64,000 nt of DNA from Aureimonas endophytica (GTDB taxonomy: Bacteria > Pseudomonadota > Alphaproteobacteria > Rhizobiales > Rhizobiaceae), in NCBI RefSeq assembly GCF_014642635.1, contig NZ_BMIQ01000001.1:372001-436000 (forward strand). The letters are read 5' to 3'. A program made the translations under genes and the position numbers. Numbering within the stretch: position 1 is the stretch's first letter; each line of letters starts with the position of its first letter. Below are positions 17,974 through 28,753 of the stretch, one piece after another. The notes beneath the pieces are model-generated. The model did not search any database and was not told the DNA's origin. It saw only the letters and a list, made by a program, of their open reading frames with translations.

Positions 17974-19473
17974 ATGACCATTCTCGACACCCGCACGCCC
18001 GACCCGAAGAAGTTCATCCCCGGCGCCACCGGCGACTGGGAAATCGTCGTGGGCATGGAGGTGCATGCGCAGGTGCTCTCCAATGCCAAGCTCTTCTCCG
18101 GCGCCTCGACCAGCTTCGGCGCGGCGCCGAACGCCAATGTCAGCCTGGTCGATGCCGCGATGCCGGGCATGCTGCCCGTCATCAACGAGGAATGCGTCAA
18201 GCAGGCGATTCGCACCGGCCTCGGCCTGAAGGCGCAGATCAACCATCGCTCGGTCTTCGACCGGAAGAACTATTTCTATCCGGACCTGCCGCAGGGCTAT
18301 CAGATCTCGCAGTTCAAGGATCCGATCGTCGGCGAGGGCAAGGTGCTGATCTCAGTCGGACCGACGAGCAAGGGCGAGTTCGAGGAGGTCGAGATCGGCA
18401 TCGAGCGCCTGCATCTCGAACAGGATGCCGGCAAGTCGATGCACGACCAGAGCCCGACCCTCTCCTTCGTCGATCTCAACCGGTCCGGCGTCGCGCTGAT
18501 GGAGATCGTCTCGAAGCCGGACCTGCGCTCGTCCGACGAGGCGAAGGCCTATCTGACGAAGCTGCGCACCATCCTGCGCTATCTCGGCACCTGCGACGGC
18601 AACATGGACGAGGGCTCGATGCGCGCCGACGTCAATGTCTCGGTGCGCCGGCCGGGCGGCGCCTTCGGCACGCGCTGCGAGATCAAGAACGTCAATTCCA
18701 TCCGCTTCGTCGGGCAGGCGATCGAATCGGAGGCGCGGCGCCAGATCGCCATTCTGGAGGATGGCGGCGCGATCGATCAGGAAACGCGGCTCTTCGATCC
18801 GAACAAGGGCGAGACGCGCGCCATGCGCTCCAAGGAGGACGCGCACGATTATCGCTATTTCCCCGACCCGGATCTCCTGCCGCTCGAATTCGACGCGGCC
18901 TATGTCGCCGCGCTGGCCGAAGGCCTGCCGGAACTGCCGGACGACAAGCGCGCCCGACTGGTGCGCGACGCCGGCCTTTCGCTCTACGACGCCTCTATCC
19001 TCGTCTCCGAGAAGGCGATCGCCGATTTCTTCGAGGCGGTCGCCGCCGGTCGCGAAGCGAAGCAGGCGGCGAACTGGGTGATCAACGATCTTCTCGGCGC
19101 GCTGAACAAGTCCGGCAAATCCATCGAGGAGACGCCGATCTCGGCCGCTCAGCTCGGCGCGATCCTGGATCTCATCCGCGCCGGGACGATCTCCGGCAAG
19201 ATCGCCAAGGACCTCTTCGAGATCGTCTGGACCGAAGGCGGCGATCCGGCGGCGATCGTCGAGACGCGCGGCCTGAAGCAGGTGACCGATACCGGCGCGA
19301 TCGAGAAGGCGGTGGACGAGATCATCGCCGCCAATCCCGATAAGGTGGCGCAGGCGCAGGCCAAGCCGACGCTTGCCGGCTGGTTCGTCGGGCAGGTGAT
19401 GCGCGCTTCCGGCGGCAAGGCCAATCCGCAGGCGGTGAACGACCTCGTGAAGCAGAAGCTCGGTCTCGAATGA
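17974..19473 (+). CDS. gatB: Asp/Glu-tRNA amidotransferase subunit B
   Basis: A 499-residue GatB, the subunit that binds tRNA, activates the carboxylate with ATP and completes amidation. It has the family N terminus [12 protein letters not shown], the [19 protein letters not shown] block near 90, CEIKNVNS near 230 and the Yqey-like C-terminal domain ending in [12 protein letters not shown]. All are standard. It is separated from gatA by the chorismate mutase, the small gene and Uma2. Its stop overlaps the next GNAT start by 4 nt. Confidence 0.97.
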   Translation: MTILDTRTPDPKKFIPGATGDWEIVVGMEVHAQVLSNAKLFSGASTSFGAAPNANVSLVDAAMPGMLPVINEECVKQAIRTGLGLKAQINHRSVFDRKNYFYPDLPQGYQISQFKDPIVGEGKVLISVGPTSKGEFEEVEIGIERLHLEQDAGKSMHDQSPTLSFVDLNRSGVALMEIVSKPDLRSSDEAKAYLTKLRTILRYLGTCDGNMDEGSMRADVNVSVRRPGGAFGTRCEIKNVNSIRFVGQAIESEARRQIAILEDGGAIDQETRLFDPNKGETRAMRSKEDAHDYRYFPDPDLLPLEFDAAYVAALAEGLPELPDDKRARLVRDAGLSLYDASILVSEKAIADFFEAVAAGREAKQAANWVINDLLGALNKSGKSIEETPISAAQLGAILDLIRAGTISGKIAKDLFEIVWTEGGDPAAIVETRGLKQVTDTGAIEKAVDEIIAANPDKVAQAQAKPTLAGWFVGQVMRASGGKANPQAVNDLVKQKLGLE

Positions 19474-19958
19474 GCGTCGCGATCCGCCCCGCCGGCGAAG
19501 ACGATCTCGAAGCGCTGCGGCTTCTCCTCAAGGAGACGTGGCACGCGACCTATGACGCGATCTACGGCGCCGAGGATGTGGATCGGCTGACGGCCGAATG
19601 GCACTCGATCGAATCGATGGAGCAGCGCCTGACGCGTCCGCACAGCCGGTTCCTCGTGGCGGTCGTCGGTGATGCGATCGCCGGCATGGCTTTCGCGGCC
19701 GAGGAGGAGCCTCGGATAGTCTTTCTACACCAGCTCTATGTTCTACCGGAGAGGCAGGGAGGCGGGATCGGTTCGGCGCTGCTCGCGGCGGTGGAACAGG
19801 GCTTCGTCGGCTGCGAGCGGATGCGGCTCGATGTCGAGGTGGCGAACCGTCCGGCCGTGACCTTCTACGAGCGCCACGGCTTCTCGGCGCTCGGCCTCGA
19901 GGCCGAGACCAAGGTGCCGAAGATGCTGCGGATGGAGCGCGTCCTTTCGGAGCGCTGA
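19470..19958 (+). CDS. GNAT family N-acetyltransferase
   Basis: A 162-residue acetyltransferase with motif [14 protein letters not shown] near residue 93 and motif [14 protein letters not shown] near 132; the [16 protein letters not shown] terminus is typical of RimI-like or DUF-type GNATs. The substrate is unknown. It overlaps gatB by ATGA and so is translated with it. It is distinct in sequence from the GNAT beside gatC. Confidence 0.9.
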   Translation: MSVAIRPAGEDDLEALRLLLKETWHATYDAIYGAEDVDRLTAEWHSIESMEQRLTRPHSRFLVAVVGDAIAGMAFAAEEEPRIVFLHQLYVLPERQGGGIGSALLAAVEQGFVGCERMRLDVEVANRPAVTFYERHGFSALGLEAETKVPKMLRMERVLSER

Positions 19959-20019
19959 TGCGATGGACTTTCGGGCGCGGGGAGGCGATAACCCCTCGCG
20001 ACAAGCGGTGGGTCACCCC

Positions 20020-20400
20020 ATGAACAAATTGCTTCTGACGATCTTCACCTGGTGGAACGGTTCGACCGTCGGCACCAACTTCTACACCCGCCGTTTCGGC
20101 AAGAAGGTGGGCGAGGACGAGCGTGGGAACGTCTATTACCAGACCGCCGACGGCAAGCGCCGCTGGGTGATCTATAACGGTCCGGCGGAAGCCTCGGCCA
20201 TACCGCCCGGCTGGCATGGCTGGATGCATCACCGCAGCGATGTCGCGCCGTCGCAGCAGAACTACAAGCCGCGCGACTGGCAGAAGCCGCATCAGGAAAA
20301 TCTCACCGGCACGGCGGCGGCCTATCGCCCGAAGGGCTCGCTCCTGAAGCAGACCACGCGGCCGCGCGTCACAGGCGATTACGACGCTTGGCAGCCTTAA
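20020..20400 (+). CDS. NDUFA12-family NADH:ubiquinone oxidoreductase subunit
   Basis: A 126-residue protein homologous to mitochondrial NDUFA12 (B17.2), a supernumerary complex I subunit shared by alphaproteobacteria. It shows the family blocks FTWWNGSTVGTNFYTRRFGKK and YYQTADGKRRWVIYNG, a PPGWHGWMHH segment and the C-terminal PRVTGDYDAWQP. The start at 20020 is taken from the conserved MNKLLLTIFTW; the frame is open upstream without homology. It lies 62 nt after the GNAT and 32 nt before the DUF2155 gene, as in related genomes. Confidence 0.93.
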   Translation: MNKLLLTIFTWWNGSTVGTNFYTRRFGKKVGEDERGNVYYQTADGKRRWVIYNGPAEASAIPPGWHGWMHHRSDVAPSQQNYKPRDWQKPHQENLTGTAAAYRPKGSLLKQTTRPRVTGDYDAWQP

Positions 20401-20773
20401 GCGGCGCCGCGTCGCGCGCCGGCTCTTCCCGCATGAGATCCCTCGCTTCCGCCGCGCTGATCGGCGCGGCCATGCTCGCCGCGACCGTGCCGTCCTCGGC
20501 CGAGCGCATCCGCAATCCCGTCGCCGAATTCTCCGGCCTCGACAAGATCACCGGCCGACTGACCACCTTCGACGCGCCGATCGACGAGACCGTGCAGTTC
20601 GGCGCGCTGCAAGTGACGCCGCGCGTCTGCTATACGAGCGCGCCGGACGAGCCGGCCAAGATCGACGCCTTCGTCGAGGTGAACGAGATCACGCTCGACC
20701 GCCAGATCAAGCGCATCTTCAACGGCTGGATGTTCGCGGATTCTCCCGGCCTCAATGCCGTCGAGCATCCCGT

Positions 20774-21448
<675 letters not shown>

Positions 21449-21453
21449 CGCGC

Positions 21454-22803
21454 TCAGCCGGACTTCGCCATGCCGAGATATTTCTCCAGCCAGTGAATGT
21501 CGTAGGCGCCGTTGACGATGTCCTCGTTCTCGGCCAGCGCCTGGAACAGGGGCAGGGTGGTCTTGATACCGTCGACGACGATCTCGTCCAGCGTGCGGCG
21601 CAGGCGCATCAGACATTCGGCGCGGTTGCGGCCGTGGACGATGAGCTTGCCGATCAGGCTGTCGTAATAGGGCGGGATCGAATAGCCCTGGTAGATGGCG
21701 CTGTCGATGCGCACGCCGAGACCGCCGGGGGGGTGGTAATAGGTAATCTTGCCGGGCGAGGGCGCGAAGGTCTGCGGGTCCTCGGCATTGATGCGGCATT
21801 CGATCGCATGGCCGGCGAAGCGCACGTCGTCCTGCGTCACCGACAGGCCCTGGCCGGCCGCGACGCGCAGCTGCTCGTTGACGAGATCGATGCCGGTGAT
21901 CGCTTCCGTCACCGGATGCTCGACCTGCAGGCGCGTGTTCATCTCGATGAAATAGAACTCGCCGTTCTCGTAGAGGAACTCGATCGTCCCGGCGCCGCGA
22001 TAGCGCAGCTCGCGCATGGCATTGGCGCAGGTCTCGCCGATGCGGACGCGCTGCTCGTCGCTCAGCGCCGGAGAGCGCGCCTCTTCCCAGACCTTCTGGT
22101 GACGGCGCTGCAGCGAGCAGTCGCGCTCGCCGAGATGGATGGCGTTGCCCGCGCCGTCGCCGAAGACCTGCACCTCGATATGGCGCGGCTTCTCGAGATA
22201 TTTCTCGATATAGACCGCGTCGTCGCCGAAGGCGGCGCCGGCTTCCGAGCGGGCGGTGGCAAGCGCGACGGAGAGGTCGGCGGCGCCGCGCGCCACCTTC
22301 ATGCCGCGACCGCCGCCGCCGGCGGAGGCCTTGATGATGACGGGATAGCCGATCTCGCCGGCGATCCGCGCCGCTTCCGCATCGTCCGACACGGCGCCGG
22401 CCGAGCCCGGCACCACGGGGATGCCAAGACGCTTGGCGGTGCGCTTCGCCTCGATCTTGTCGCCCATGATGCGGATATGGTCGGCGGTCGGCCCGATGAA
22501 GGTGATTTTATGCGCGTCGAGAATATCGGCGAAGCGCGCGTTCTCGGACAAGAAGCCGTAGCCGGGATGGACCGCGTCCGCGCCGGTGATCTCGCAGGCG
22601 GCGAGGATCTGCGGAATGTTCAGATAGCTGTCGCGGGCCGGCGGCGGGCCGACGCAGACGCTCTCGTCGGCGAGGCGCACATGCATGGCCGAATTGTCGG
22701 CCGTCGAATGGATGGCGACGGTCGGGATGCCGAGTTCCTTGCAGGCGCGCAGCACCCGGAGGGCGATCTCGCCCCGATTCGCGATGAGGACCTTCTTGAA
22801 CAT
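21454..22803 (-). CDS. accC: acetyl-CoA carboxylase biotin carboxylase subunit
   Basis: A 449-residue ATP-grasp enzyme that carboxylates biotin on AccB, the first half of malonyl-CoA formation. It shows the N terminus [16 protein letters not shown], the glycine-rich ATP loop [12 protein letters not shown] near 160, [14 protein letters not shown] near 200 and the catalytic block [16 protein letters not shown] near 285-300. Length is standard. It starts 11 nt after accB, as in nearly all bacteria. Confidence 0.97.
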   Translation of the reverse strand: MFKKVLIANRGEIALRVLRACKELGIPTVAIHSTADNSAMHVRLADESVCVGPPPARDSYLNIPQILAACEITGADAVHPGYGFLSENARFADILDAHKITFIGPTADHIRIMGDKIEAKRTAKRLGIPVVPGSAGAVSDDAEAARIAGEIGYPVIIKASAGGGGRGMKVARGAADLSVALATARSEAGAAFGDDAVYIEKYLEKPRHIEVQVFGDGAGNAIHLGERDCSLQRRHQKVWEEARSPALSDEQRVRIGETCANAMRELRYRGAGTIEFLYENGEFYFIEMNTRLQVEHPVTEAITGIDLVNEQLRVAAGQGLSVTQDDVRFAGHAIECRINAEDPQTFAPSPGKITYYHPPGGLGVRIDSAIYQGYSIPPYYDSLIGKLIVHGRNRAECLMRLRRTLDEIVVDGIKTTLPLFQALAENEDIVNGAYDIHWLEKYLGMAKSG

Positions 22804-22814
22804 CGCCGGCGCGC

Positions 22815-23303
22815 TCAGCCGATCACGACGAGAGCTTCGCCGTATTCCACGGGCTGGGAATTGTCGACGCAGATCCGCACGATCTTGCCGGCGCGCGGCG
22901 CGGGGATCTGGTTCATCGTCTTCATCGCCTCAATGATGAGCAGCGTATCGCCTTCCGCGACCGTCTGGCCGACCTCGATGAAGGGCTTGGCGTCGGGGCT
23001 CGGCGCGAGATAGACCGTGCCGACCATCGGCGAGGGGACGGAGCCGGGCTCGGGCCCGGTGGCCGGGGCGGGCGCGGCGGCCGGGGCAGCGGCTGCGACG
23101 GGAGCGGCGGCCGGCATCGCCGCCGGCGGCACCATCATCTGGAAGCCGCCCGGCGGCAGCATGGCCGGCGCTTCCTTCTTGCGCGAAACGCGGATGCGCA
23201 GCGGCCCCTGCTCGATCTCGATCTCGGTCAGGTCCGTATCGTTCAGGATATCGGCGAGCTCCCGGACGAGTTCGCGATCGATGCTGTTTTCCTTCGTGGA
23301 CAT
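22815..23303 (-). CDS. accB: acetyl-CoA carboxylase biotin carboxyl carrier protein
   Basis: A 162-residue carrier whose Lys128 in the motif EAMKTMN is the biotinylation site. The N-terminal 40 residues form the subunit-contact region, residues about 58-90 are a flexible Ala/Pro linker, and the C-terminal 80 residues are the biotinyl domain. The start at 23303 has a good GGAAGGAAC ribosome site. The promoter is expected in the 196-nt gap to the preceding dsbA-like gene, in which I saw no other gene. Confidence 0.96.
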   Translation of the reverse strand: MSTKENSIDRELVRELADILNDTDLTEIEIEQGPLRIRVSRKKEAPAMLPPGGFQMMVPPAAMPAAAPVAAAAPAAAPAPATGPEPGSVPSPMVGTVYLAPSPDAKPFIEVGQTVAEGDTLLIIEAMKTMNQIPAPRAGKIVRICVDNSQPVEYGEALVVIG

Positions 23304-23499
23304 TCCGTTCCTTCCGAACATCATTCGCCGCCGCATCCGGTCCCGCGCGCCGATCCGATCGGCGGCGGCCGATCCGCTGGAGCCGGCGGCCGTGCCGCTG
23401 GCGCGGCGGGGCGAAGATGCCGCCCGTTATTTTGATGGAGCCGTATAGACTGCGGCGCGGCCGACGCAAAGCCGGTATTTCGGCCGCCGGTCTCTCGTC

Positions 23500-24294
23500 T
23501 CAGCAGCTGGCCTTGGCGCAGGACCGCATATTCTGGATCTTGGCGGCGAGCGCCTCGCGTCCGACCGCCCCGGACACGACCTCGTCGCCGATGACATAGG
23601 ACGGGGTGCCGTTCACCTTGAGAAGCGCCGAGAGACGGTTGTTCTCGTCGATCGCCTTCTGGACGTCCGGCGAGCCCATGGCGCCGCGCAGGTCCGCCTC
23701 GGCGACGCCGAGACCTTCGGCGACGCCGATCGCGCTGTCCTCGTCCGCGACGCCGCGCATGCCGAGCAACTTCTCGTGGAACTCGCCGTAACGTTGCGGC
23801 GCCAGGTGGCGGAAGGCGAGACTGACGCGGCTCGCGGCAACCGACTGCTCGCCGAGCACCGGGATCTCCTTCAGGACGACGCGCAGCTTCGGATCGGCGG
23901 CGACGAGCGCTTCCATGTCGGTAAGGGCATGTTTGCAGTAGCCGCAATTATAGTCGAAGAACTCGACCAGCGTGACGTCGCCCTCGGGATTGCCGATCGC
24001 GGTGCCGGGCGGCGTCGCGGTGAGTTCGCCCGCGAGACTGGCGATGGCGGCCGACTGATTCCGCGCCTCTTCCGCCGCGCGCTTGGCCTCCAGCGCATCC
24101 ATCGCTTCCAAGAGCACTTCCGGATGCTCCAGGAGATAGGCGCGGATCTCGCCGCGCAGCTCGCTCTTCTGCGGCTCGTCCATGGCGGCGGCCGCCTGCG
24201 GCAGGACGGGCAGGGACAAAAACGCGGCGAGCGCCGCGGCGCGAAGGGGGGCTCTGCTCACGGACAAAAGACCTTTCGAGCGCGCGGCGCTCAT
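23500..24294 (-). CDS. DsbA-family thiol:disulfide protein (ScsC/Com1-like)
   Basis: A 264-residue exported protein. After a signal peptide (about 1-37, ending LPQAAAA) it has an N-terminal helical extension rich in Glu/Ala (about 40-85, which may oligomerise as in ScsC), then a thioredoxin fold with the active site FDYNCGYCKH near residue 120 and the cis-Pro loop VNGTPSYVIGD near 230. A further Cys pair ends the protein (CAKASC). It probably oxidises or isomerises disulfides in the periplasm. Its start overlaps the stop of the M48 protease gene (ATGA), so the two are coupled. Confidence 0.9.
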   Translation of the reverse strand: MSAARSKGLLSVSRAPLRAAALAAFLSLPVLPQAAAAMDEPQKSELRGEIRAYLLEHPEVLLEAMDALEAKRAAEEARNQSAAIASLAGELTATPPGTAIGNPEGDVTLVEFFDYNCGYCKHALTDMEALVAADPKLRVVLKEIPVLGEQSVAASRVSLAFRHLAPQRYGEFHEKLLGMRGVADEDSAIGVAEGLGVAEADLRGAMGSPDVQKAIDENNRLSALLKVNGTPSYVIGDEVVSGAVGREALAAKIQNMRSCAKASC

Positions 24295-25655
24295 TTCGAC
24301 TGGAGGATGTCCTGCGCCTGGAGCCATTGCGGCGTGCCGGGCTTTAATTTCAGCTGGGCGCGCGCGGCGAAGATCCGGGCGTCCTTCATCGCACCGCCAT
24401 GCCAGTAGCCCTCGGCCGTGGCAAGCTCGGCGGCGGCATCGTCGCCGAGCGCGTTATAGGCCATGGCGAGGAAGCGATAGGCGACGGAATTGGTCGGGTC
24501 GGTCTCCAGGCCCTTCTTGATATGGGCGACCGCATCCTTCATCTGCCCCTTGTCGCCGCCCGTGACGAGCGCCTGGCCGATGGAGGCCTCGATCAGGCCG
24601 GATTTCTTCGGGTCGAGCTTCGAGGCCGTCTGGAAGGCGGCGGCGGCGTCGCGGGCGCGGCCGGCCTCCATCAGGATCTCGCCGCGCATCTCGTGGAAAT
24701 ACGGGTTCTTCGGATTCTTCGCGATGACGGCGTCGATCTTCTGCAACGCTAAGGCCGGCGAGCCGGCGAGATGCGTTGAGATCGCGTCGCCGTAGAGGGC
24801 GGGAAGGCCGCGCGGGTCCTTGCGGAACACCCGCTGCACGGCGCCGGCGCCGTCGTTATAGGCGATGATCTTCGCCCGCGCGAGATCGTGGCGAAGCTGG
24901 AGCTCGGGGCTGTCCGGGACGTCGAAATAGGGGCTCTCATGCGCCGCCGTCTGCAAGAGCGCGATGCGGTCGCGCGGCGCCGGATGCGAGGTGATGTAGC
25001 GGTTCGGCTGCACCCCCGACAGGATGTTGTTGCGCTCCAGCCGCTCGAAGCTGGTGATCAGTCCCTTGCCGGACTGGCCGGACTTCTGGAGATAGACGAG
25101 AGCCGAGCGATCGGCCGTCACCTCTTCCGAGCGCTGATAGCCGAGAAGGCCGCGCATCGCGGTGGTGCCGCCGCCGGCGAAGATGCCGCTGCCGGCCCGC
25201 GCCATGTTGCTCGACCCGGCGGCGATGCCCGCCGCCGCGACGCCCATGCCGAGCAGGCCGGCGATGAGCGCGATCTTCTGCGCCTGGTCCACCTGCTCGC
25301 GCAGCCGGTACTGATGGCCGCCGGCCAGATGGCCGGTCTCGTGCGCCAGCACGCCGATCACCTCGTTCGGCGTATCCGACGCGACGATCGTCCCGGTATT
25401 GACGAAGATGCGCCGCCCGGAGACGAAGGCGTTGAATTCCGGATTGTTGACGAGAATGATGTCGACCGGCTGCTTCAGGCCGGCGGCCTTGAAGATGGGG
25501 CGCGTATAGTCGGCGATGAGCCCCTCGATCTCGGCGTCGCGCACGATCGGCAGGTTCTGCTTCGGCTGCGGCGCCGCCTCGGCCGCGACGCCGGTGATGG
25601 CGAGGGTCGCGGCGGCGAGAACGGAAACGAGCCGGGTCTGGAAGCGCATGATCAT
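24291..25655 (-). CDS. M48-family metalloprotease with TPR tail (BepA-like)
   Basis: A 454-residue exported protease. It has a signal peptide (about 1-27), the zinc motif LAHETGHLAGGH near residue 112, a hydrophobic glycine-rich segment (about 128-165), the third zinc ligand region EVTADRSAL near 190, and TPR-like repeats from about 330 to the end. This is the layout of BepA/YfgC, which degrades misassembled outer-membrane proteins; the exact role here is inferred. The start may be 25655 or 25649 (two nearby ATG codons). The very long frame upstream of it belongs to other genes. Confidence 0.92.
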   Translation of the reverse strand: MIMRFQTRLVSVLAAATLAITGVAAEAAPQPKQNLPIVRDAEIEGLIADYTRPIFKAAGLKQPVDIILVNNPEFNAFVSGRRIFVNTGTIVASDTPNEVIGVLAHETGHLAGGHQYRLREQVDQAQKIALIAGLLGMGVAAAGIAAGSSNMARAGSGIFAGGGTTAMRGLLGYQRSEEVTADRSALVYLQKSGQSGKGLITSFERLERNNILSGVQPNRYITSHPAPRDRIALLQTAAHESPYFDVPDSPELQLRHDLARAKIIAYNDGAGAVQRVFRKDPRGLPALYGDAISTHLAGSPALALQKIDAVIAKNPKNPYFHEMRGEILMEAGRARDAAAAFQTASKLDPKKSGLIEASIGQALVTGGDKGQMKDAVAHIKKGLETDPTNSVAYRFLAMAYNALGDDAAAELATAEGYWHGGAMKDARIFAARAQLKLKPGTPQWLQAQDILQSK

Positions 25656-25760
25656 CGGTTCTATTGAGAGCCTCCCGCGCCCCCGCGAGGCGAGCGCGGA
25701 AACGACCATGTCCGACCGTTGAGCACACGGCTTTCCGGCGAAGTTTAGGCGCGTCACCCT

Positions 25761-26930
25761 ATGCCGAACAACCCGATTCGCACTGCGGCAGCCTCGCAAC
25801 GCTCGGCGGTCGATCCGTTCCGGGCGATGGATGTGCTGGCCGAGGCGAACCGCATGCGGGCGCGGGGCGAGGACGTGATCTCGCTCGCCGTCGGCCAACC
25901 CTTCGCACCCGCCCCGCCGGAGGCGATCGCGGCCGCGAGGGCGATCCTCGACACCGGACGCATCGCCTATACCGACGCGCTCGGCCGGCTGGACCTGCGC
26001 GAGCGGCTCGCCCGGCACTATCGCGAGCATTACGGCTGCGACGTCGCTCCGGAGCGCATCATGGTGACGACCGGCTCCTCGGCCGGCTTCAACCTCGCCT
26101 TCCTCGCCGCCTTCGATCCCGGCGACCGGGTCGCGATCGCCTCGCCGGGCTATCCCGCCTATCGCAACATCCTGAAGGCCCTGGGGATCGAGCCGGTCGA
26201 GATCGAGGTCGACGCCGCGAGCGGCTATGTGCTCCATGCCGAGCGCGTGCGCGCCGAGCATGCGCGGCGGCCGCTGCACGGTCTGCTCGTCGCGAGTCCG
26301 GCCAATCCGACCGGCACGGTGACGCCGCCGGAAGAATTGCGGCGCCTCGTCGAGTTCGCGGACGAGGCCGGGCTGCATTTCATCTCGGACGAGATCTATC
26401 ACAACCTCTCCTATGCGAAGGGCGAGGAGACGGCGCTGCGCTTCTCCGCCTCGCCGATCGTCGTGAACTCCTTCTCGAAATTCTACTGCATGACCGGCTG
26501 GCGGATCGGCTGGATGGTGCTGCCGGAAGCGCTGGTGCGCCCCGCCGAGCGCATCGGCCAGAGCCTCTACATCTCCGCGCCGGAACTCAGCCAGGTCGCC
26601 GCCATGGCCGCGCTCGACGCGACGGCGAGCCTCCTCGCCGTCCGCGACGGCTATGTCGCCAACCGCAATTTCCTGGTCGAGGCCCTGCCGCGTCTCGGCT
26701 TCCGCGAGATCGCGCCGATCGACGGCGCCTTCTACGCCTATGCCGCCCTGCCGGCGGGCTTCGACGATTCGACGGCCTTCGCCAGGCGCGTTCTCGAACT
26801 TTGCCATGTGGCGATCACGCCGGGGCTGGATTTCGACCTTCGGCGCGGCCAGGGCACGGTGCGGCTGTCCTATGCTTGCGATCACGCCTCGCTGGTCGAG
26901 GCAGTGCGTCGCTTGGCAACCGTTCTCTAG
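25761..26930 (+). CDS. PLP-dependent class I/II aminotransferase
   Basis: A 389-residue fold-type I aminotransferase of the aspartate aminotransferase group. Visible are the TGSSAGF phosphate-binding loop near 110, NPTGTV near 185, DEIYH near 215, the PLP lysine in NSFSKFYCMTGWRIGW near 245 and the late RLSYA arginine near 375. The amino acid substrate cannot be decided from sequence; MalY/AspC-like enzymes and putative kynurenine-type ones share these motifs. Its stop codon shares the bases CTAG (26927-26930) with the stop of the opposite cyclase gene. Confidence 0.92.
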   Translation: MPNNPIRTAAASQRSAVDPFRAMDVLAEANRMRARGEDVISLAVGQPFAPAPPEAIAAARAILDTGRIAYTDALGRLDLRERLARHYREHYGCDVAPERIMVTTGSSAGFNLAFLAAFDPGDRVAIASPGYPAYRNILKALGIEPVEIEVDAASGYVLHAERVRAEHARRPLHGLLVASPANPTGTVTPPEELRRLVEFADEAGLHFISDEIYHNLSYAKGEETALRFSASPIVVNSFSKFYCMTGWRIGWMVLPEALVRPAERIGQSLYISAPELSQVAAMAALDATASLLAVRDGYVANRNFLVEALPRLGFREIAPIDGAFYAYAALPAGFDDSTAFARRVLELCHVAITPGLDFDLRRGQGTVRLSYACDHASLVEAVRRLATVL

Positions 26931-28612
26931 GCGCGGGTCCCGGCCGTCGCCGCTGCCGCCGGCGACACGGCGTCGAGTGGCGGCAGGGCGCGGAAGAACC
27001 AGAGCACCATCGGTTCCGACCGGCCGCGCAGCAGCATCTGGCGCGTCAGACCGCCGGAGGTGTCGATCCCCCCGATCCGCACCAGATCGTCGGACAGGAC
27101 GAGTTCGGCATTCGCGTCCTTGGCGAGCTGCTCCAGCCGGCTCGCGACATTGATCGTGTCGCCGATCGCGGTGAGGTTCAGCGCCCGGCCGGCCCCCATC
27201 TTGCCGACGATCGCCGGGCCGAAATGGGCGACGAGCACCAGCCGCAGCGGCGCCGGCAATTCGCCGGCATAGTCCGCATTGTAGCGCGCGATCCCGTCGC
27301 GGATGCGCAGCGCCGCACGATAGGCCTGGCGCGCCGCCGTGGCGCGATCGGCGGTGAGACCGAACAGCGCCATCGCGCCGTCGCCGATGAACTTGTCGAG
27401 ATGTCCGCCCTCCGCCTCGACGGCGGCCGTCACGATCTCGAAATAGTGATTGAGGAAGAACACCACGTCGAAGGGCAGGCTGTGCTCCGACAGGGTGGTG
27501 AAGCCGCGGATGTCGCAGAAGAGGACGGCGATATCGCGTTCGCTGCCCGATTGCGGCAATTGCCCGTGGGTTCGACCTTCCGCGACGGCGAGGACGGGCG
27601 CGACCTCGACCATATGGCTCGGGCGCAGCTGGCAGGCGAGACGCACATGCGGCGGCGCGCCGATGCGCGCCAGCGTCGCCGCCTCGATGGCGCCGGGCGC
27701 GGGCAGATTCTTCTCGCCGGACAGAATGCGGACGCGGCAGGTGGAGCAGCGGCCGCGCCCGCCGCAGACGGACGGGTGCGGGATGCCGGCGAGCCGGCTC
27801 GCCTCGAGAACGCTCGATCCTTGCGGCACGTCGATGCTGCGCCCGCCGGGATAGCGGATCCGCACCCGGCGGCGACGGTCCCAGAGCGCCCGCGCGCCGC
27901 GCCCGCCGAAGACGAGGGCGACCGGCAGGCCGATCAGCGTGTAGATCGTCTCGTCCATCCAGAAGGGCGGACGGACCTTCACCGTCGCCGCCGGATCGAC
28001 CGACAGCATCTCCGCCTCGCGCCCGGCCGAGGCGAAGCCGGCCAGCGCCAGGATCGGCAGCACGACGGCGCAGGTATAGAGGAAGCGCCCGGCGCTCGGA
28101 TCGAAGCGGCTGCGGCCGCGTGCCCAGAAGGCGAGGCCGAGATAGAAATGGCCCCAGGCGATCAGGAGCGCGAGACATTGCTTCAAGGCGACGCTCGGAT
28201 CGGCCAGCCAGAGCGAGCGCACCACATGCGGATAGGTCGCCTCGTGACCGGAGAGGGCGAAGGCGACGCGCGTCGACAGGACATGCGGCACGAGAAGCAG
28301 CGGCAAAGCGAGGCCGAAGACGATCTGCATCGCCTCGCCCTTCGCCATCTTCAGCGTGCGGCGACGGAAGAGGGCGGCGAGCGTCAGGCCGAAATGCGCC
28401 AGGAGCGCGCCATAGAGCAGGACCGTGCCGGGCGGCGAGCGCCAGGGGCCGGACAGCCAGGGGCGCGCCGCCTCCATCGCGTCCAGGGAGACGAGGCCGA
28501 GCGCCAGATTGGCGATATGCATCGTGACGAAAGCGCCGACAACGAGCCCCGAGCCGAGCCGAAGATGGCGCAGCCAGAGATCGCGTCTGGATTTCGAGGG
28601 TCCGGCACTCAT
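26927..28612 (-). CDS. membrane-anchored 2Fe-2S / class III adenylate cyclase (CyaC-like)
   Basis: A 561-residue fusion. Residues 1-235 hold about six membrane helices with histidines in or near them (16, 32, 73, 110, 155), resembling a succinate-dehydrogenase-type heme-b anchor. Residues about 245-340 form a plant-type ferredoxin domain with Cys283, 289, 292 and 327. Residues about 358-550 are a class III cyclase with metal aspartates in FCDIRGFT (367) and FIGDGA (411) and the GDTINVASR transition-state residues. Sinorhizobium meliloti CyaC, described as a redox-controlled diheme cyclase, has this design. ATP as substrate and quinone or redox control are inferred. It follows rne by no shared transcript and is convergent with the aminotransferase. 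Confidence 0.88.
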   Translation of the reverse strand: MSAGPSKSRRDLWLRHLRLGSGLVVGAFVTMHIANLALGLVSLDAMEAARPWLSGPWRSPPGTVLLYGALLAHFGLTLAALFRRRTLKMAKGEAMQIVFGLALPLLLVPHVLSTRVAFALSGHEATYPHVVRSLWLADPSVALKQCLALLIAWGHFYLGLAFWARGRSRFDPSAGRFLYTCAVVLPILALAGFASAGREAEMLSVDPAATVKVRPPFWMDETIYTLIGLPVALVFGGRGARALWDRRRRVRIRYPGGRSIDVPQGSSVLEASRLAGIPHPSVCGGRGRCSTCRVRILSGEKNLPAPGAIEAATLARIGAPPHVRLACQLRPSHMVEVAPVLAVAEGRTHGQLPQSGSERDIAVLFCDIRGFTTLSEHSLPFDVVFFLNHYFEIVTAAVEAEGGHLDKFIGDGAMALFGLTADRATAARQAYRAALRIRDGIARYNADYAGELPAPLRLVLVAHFGPAIVGKMGAGRALNLTAIGDTINVASRLEQLAKDANAELVLSDDLVRIGGIDTSGGLTRQMLLRGRSEPMVLWFFRALPPLDAVSPAAAATAGTRA

Positions 28613-28722
28613 CCGGGAAGGGTTATCACGCCACTGCGCTCGGCGAGAGGCCGGCGGGCAGGGCGGGCCGATATGCCGCTGTGAACGGTGCGTCGCCTTT
28701 ACGGTGCCGGCCGACCCGAACG

Positions 28723-28744
28723 AAAAGGGCGGCTTGCGCCGCCC
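28723..28744 (-). terminator. Rho-independent terminator of rne
   Basis: A perfect GGGCGGC/GCCGCCC stem (28727-28733 and 28738-28744) with a 4-base loop is followed, on the minus strand, by UUUUCG. It lies 10 nt past the rne stop codon. Confidence 0.75.
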
Positions 28745-28753
28745 GTTTCCGTC

